Assembly: GCF_004402495.1 (NCBI RefSeq)
Contig: NZ_SOFH01000022.1
Coordinates: 1-64,000, forward strand
Direction: 5' to 3'
DNA length: 64,000 nt
Source: Cryobacterium sp. HLT2-28
GTDB lineage: Bacteria > Actinomycetota > Actinomycetes > Actinomycetales > Microbacteriaceae
The notes beneath the pieces are model-generated. The model worked only from the letters and a program-made list of their open reading frames with translations, searched no databases and was not told the DNA's origin. A program made the position numbers and the translations under genes. Positions 62,815 to 64,000 of the stretch are shown here, piece after piece. Within the stretch, counting starts at the first letter, position 1. Every line of letters starts with the position of its first letter.

Positions 62815-64000
62815 CCCTTGTATCCCAGTGTTTATGCGGGGAGTACGGTCACTTTCGCTGTGGCCTCAGCGCGCTCTGCCCACGGCGTGCCCACAACTGA
62901 GGGATCGCCGGCGGCACTTAAAGCGTCTCCAACCGCGTCCAGATCATCATCAAACAGGTCGCTATAGACGTCGAGCGTCATTGCGGCCGACTTGTGCCCG
63001 AGCATCCGCTGGACGGCTTTCACGTTCGCTCCAGCGGAAATCGCTAGGCTTGCAGCTGTGTGGCGCAGGTCGTGAGGTGTCAGTCGAGGTAGAGAAGGGT
63101 GTGCTGCCCTCAGCTTGACCATCGCGGGGGTGAACGTTCGGATCCGCCAATTCCTGCTCATGAGCGGCCCACCTTTGGGCGCGGTGAACACGAGATCGTC
63201 GAGAGCCTTCCCTTGGCACCTGGCAGCGAGATCTTCAGCGAGGAACGCCGGAAAGGGAACGCTCCGCAGAGTGTGATTCTTTGGAGTCCCGTAGACCAGT
63301 TCCGATCCGATCAGTACGACCGCCTGCTCGACGCTCACCCGCCGGCGGAGCATATCGAGATCACGAACCCTCACCGCGGTGGCTTCGCCCCATCTGAGCC
63401 CGGTGTATCCGAAGAACAACACCAGATCACGATAAGTGCCGTTATACGCAGCGAGCTCATGCAACTGTGCGTGCGTCAGGTAACCGTGTTTGCGCTGGAC
63501 GATCCGCGGGAGAAGGATACCGTCCGCGACGTTACGCGAGATACGACCGTCTCGCACCGCGTACTTCAGCATCATGGAGAACACCCGGTGGTAATACCGG
63601 ACCGTTCGGGGAGAGACACGCTTCACCTGCTCCGAGATCCAGGATTGTAATCCTGAATGCGTGAGCTCGCCCAACGGCACTTGTCCCCACTTCGGGATGA
63701 TCCTGGCGCGCATGATGCTCTGATAGCTGACATAGGTCGACGGCTTGAGTTGCACTTGGGCCGCGAGCCATTGCTCGCCCCAATCCCCCACAGTCACTCG
63801 CGCTCGGCTCGCCTCAACGAAATCACCGCGCGCCTTCGAGACCTCGATCGACGCCAGGAAGAGCTCCGCCGCCTTCTTGGTCTTGAAGCCTCGCTTATCC
63901 GTCTGGCCGCGGTCAGGCTTTCGGTAACGAACCCTGTAGCGCTTACCGGCCAACGTTTCGTATGGCGTTATCGAACCCACACTGACTCCTTGGTCTAAGG
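62815..64000. mobile_element. Left edge of an integrative element in tRNA-Lys
   Basis: From the tRNA-Lys 3' end to the window end only an integrase gene is seen. Its catalytic C-terminus faces the tRNA, the usual arrangement of prophages and integrative elements. The other end and the cargo lie outside the window, so the type of element cannot be decided. Confidence 0.6.
62832..63980 (-). CDS. int: Tyrosine-recombinase integrase
   Basis: 382 residues. An N-terminal arm-binding domain (YRVRYRKPDRGQTDKRGFKT) and SAM-like core-binding domain (about 60-160) precede the catalytic domain. All residues are present: Arg in TGLRWGEATAV, Lys in YGTPKNHTLRSV, HDLRH, the His in LGHKSAAMT, and Tyr in LDVYSDLF. 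It looks active and of phage/ICE type. The stop lies 17 bases from tRNA-Lys. Confidence 0.93.
   Translation of the reverse strand: MGSITPYETLAGKRYRVRYRKPDRGQTDKRGFKTKKAAELFLASIEVSKARGDFVEASRARVTVGDWGEQWLAAQVQLKPSTYVSYQSIMRARIIPKWGQVPLGELTHSGLQSWISEQVKRVSPRTVRYYHRVFSMMLKYAVRDGRISRNVADGILLPRIVQRKHGYLTHAQLHELAAYNGTYRDLVLFFGYTGLRWGEATAVRVRDLDMLRRRVSVEQAVVLIGSELVYGTPKNHTLRSVPFPAFLAEDLAARCQGKALDDLVFTAPKGGPLMSRNWRIRTFTPAMVKLRAAHPSLPRLTPHDLRHTAASLAISAGANVKAVQRMLGHKSAAMTLDVYSDLFDDDLDAVGDALSAAGDPSVVGTPWAERAEATAKVTVLPA

Overview
The window is high-GC DNA from an actinomycete, most likely family Microbacteriaceae (inference; no rRNA is present). Supporting this are a mycothiol synthase (MshD), a DtxR/IdeR repressor, SenX3-RegX3, CarD, a fused IspDF, a bacterial XPB helicase pair, a FolP2-type protein, a SigK-RskA pair, and several actinobacterial DUF families (DUF2530, DUF3027, DUF3048, DUF3263, DUF4032). 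Many genes have 4-bp stop/start overlaps, GTG starts or AAGGA-type ribosome binding sites.

Region 1 (about 1.1-14.5 kb) looks like a decayed integrative island. A 25-bp exact direct repeat lies at 1114-1138 and at 14479-14503. The right copy is the 3' end of an intact tRNA-Arg(CCU), and a broken tyrosine-recombinase C-terminus points at that tRNA from inside. The cargo is one minus-strand operon (1283-9643) with a divergent ROK repressor (9870-11114). It encodes two Gfo/Idh/MocA dehydrogenases, two TIM-barrel epimerase-like proteins, a small ABM-domain protein and a complete sugar ABC importer. One dehydrogenase closely resembles levoglucosan dehydrogenase, and the enzyme set matches the four-step oxidation, elimination, hydration and reduction route from levoglucosan to glucose. 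The same interval holds a nitronate monooxygenase, a HAD hydrolase and relics of an MIT_C/PLD-like protein and an alcohol dehydrogenase.

Region 2 (14.5-29.4 kb) is core chromosome: two secreted cell-wall hydrolases (CHAP and NlpC/P60) that share an N-terminal design and MtrA-like upstream repeats, an HNH nuclease, IdeR, SerC, a DUF2530/DUF3027 tail-to-tail overlap, a cold-shock-domain protein, the XPB helicase pair, a RibD-C reductase, FolP2, an OmpR-type two-component system and an orphan WXG100 protein.

Region 3 (29.4-43.5 kb) has a lone groEL under tandem CIRCE operators, DUF3048 and LytR_C envelope proteins, a CspA-like protein, MsrB, a nitroreductase, tRNA-Thr, a DsbA-like thioredoxin, an MsmK/UgpC-type ATPase, DUF4032, and a minus-strand run carD / ispDF-cysS-rlmB.

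Region 4 (43.6-62.6 kb) centres on phosphate. SenX3-RegX3 lies opposite phoU, followed by gpmA, a YgfZ-nitrobindin operon, and a plus-strand series glnR-mshD, ppk-mutT1, pstS-pstC-pstA-pstB with a clear PHO box before pstS. PabC, RskA and SigK follow on the minus strand.

Region 5 (62.7 kb to the end) is tRNA-Lys(UUU) with an intact tyrosine integrase 17 bp beyond its 3' end: the edge of a second integrated element that continues past the window. All functional calls rest on reading motifs and on remembered family features, with no database search.
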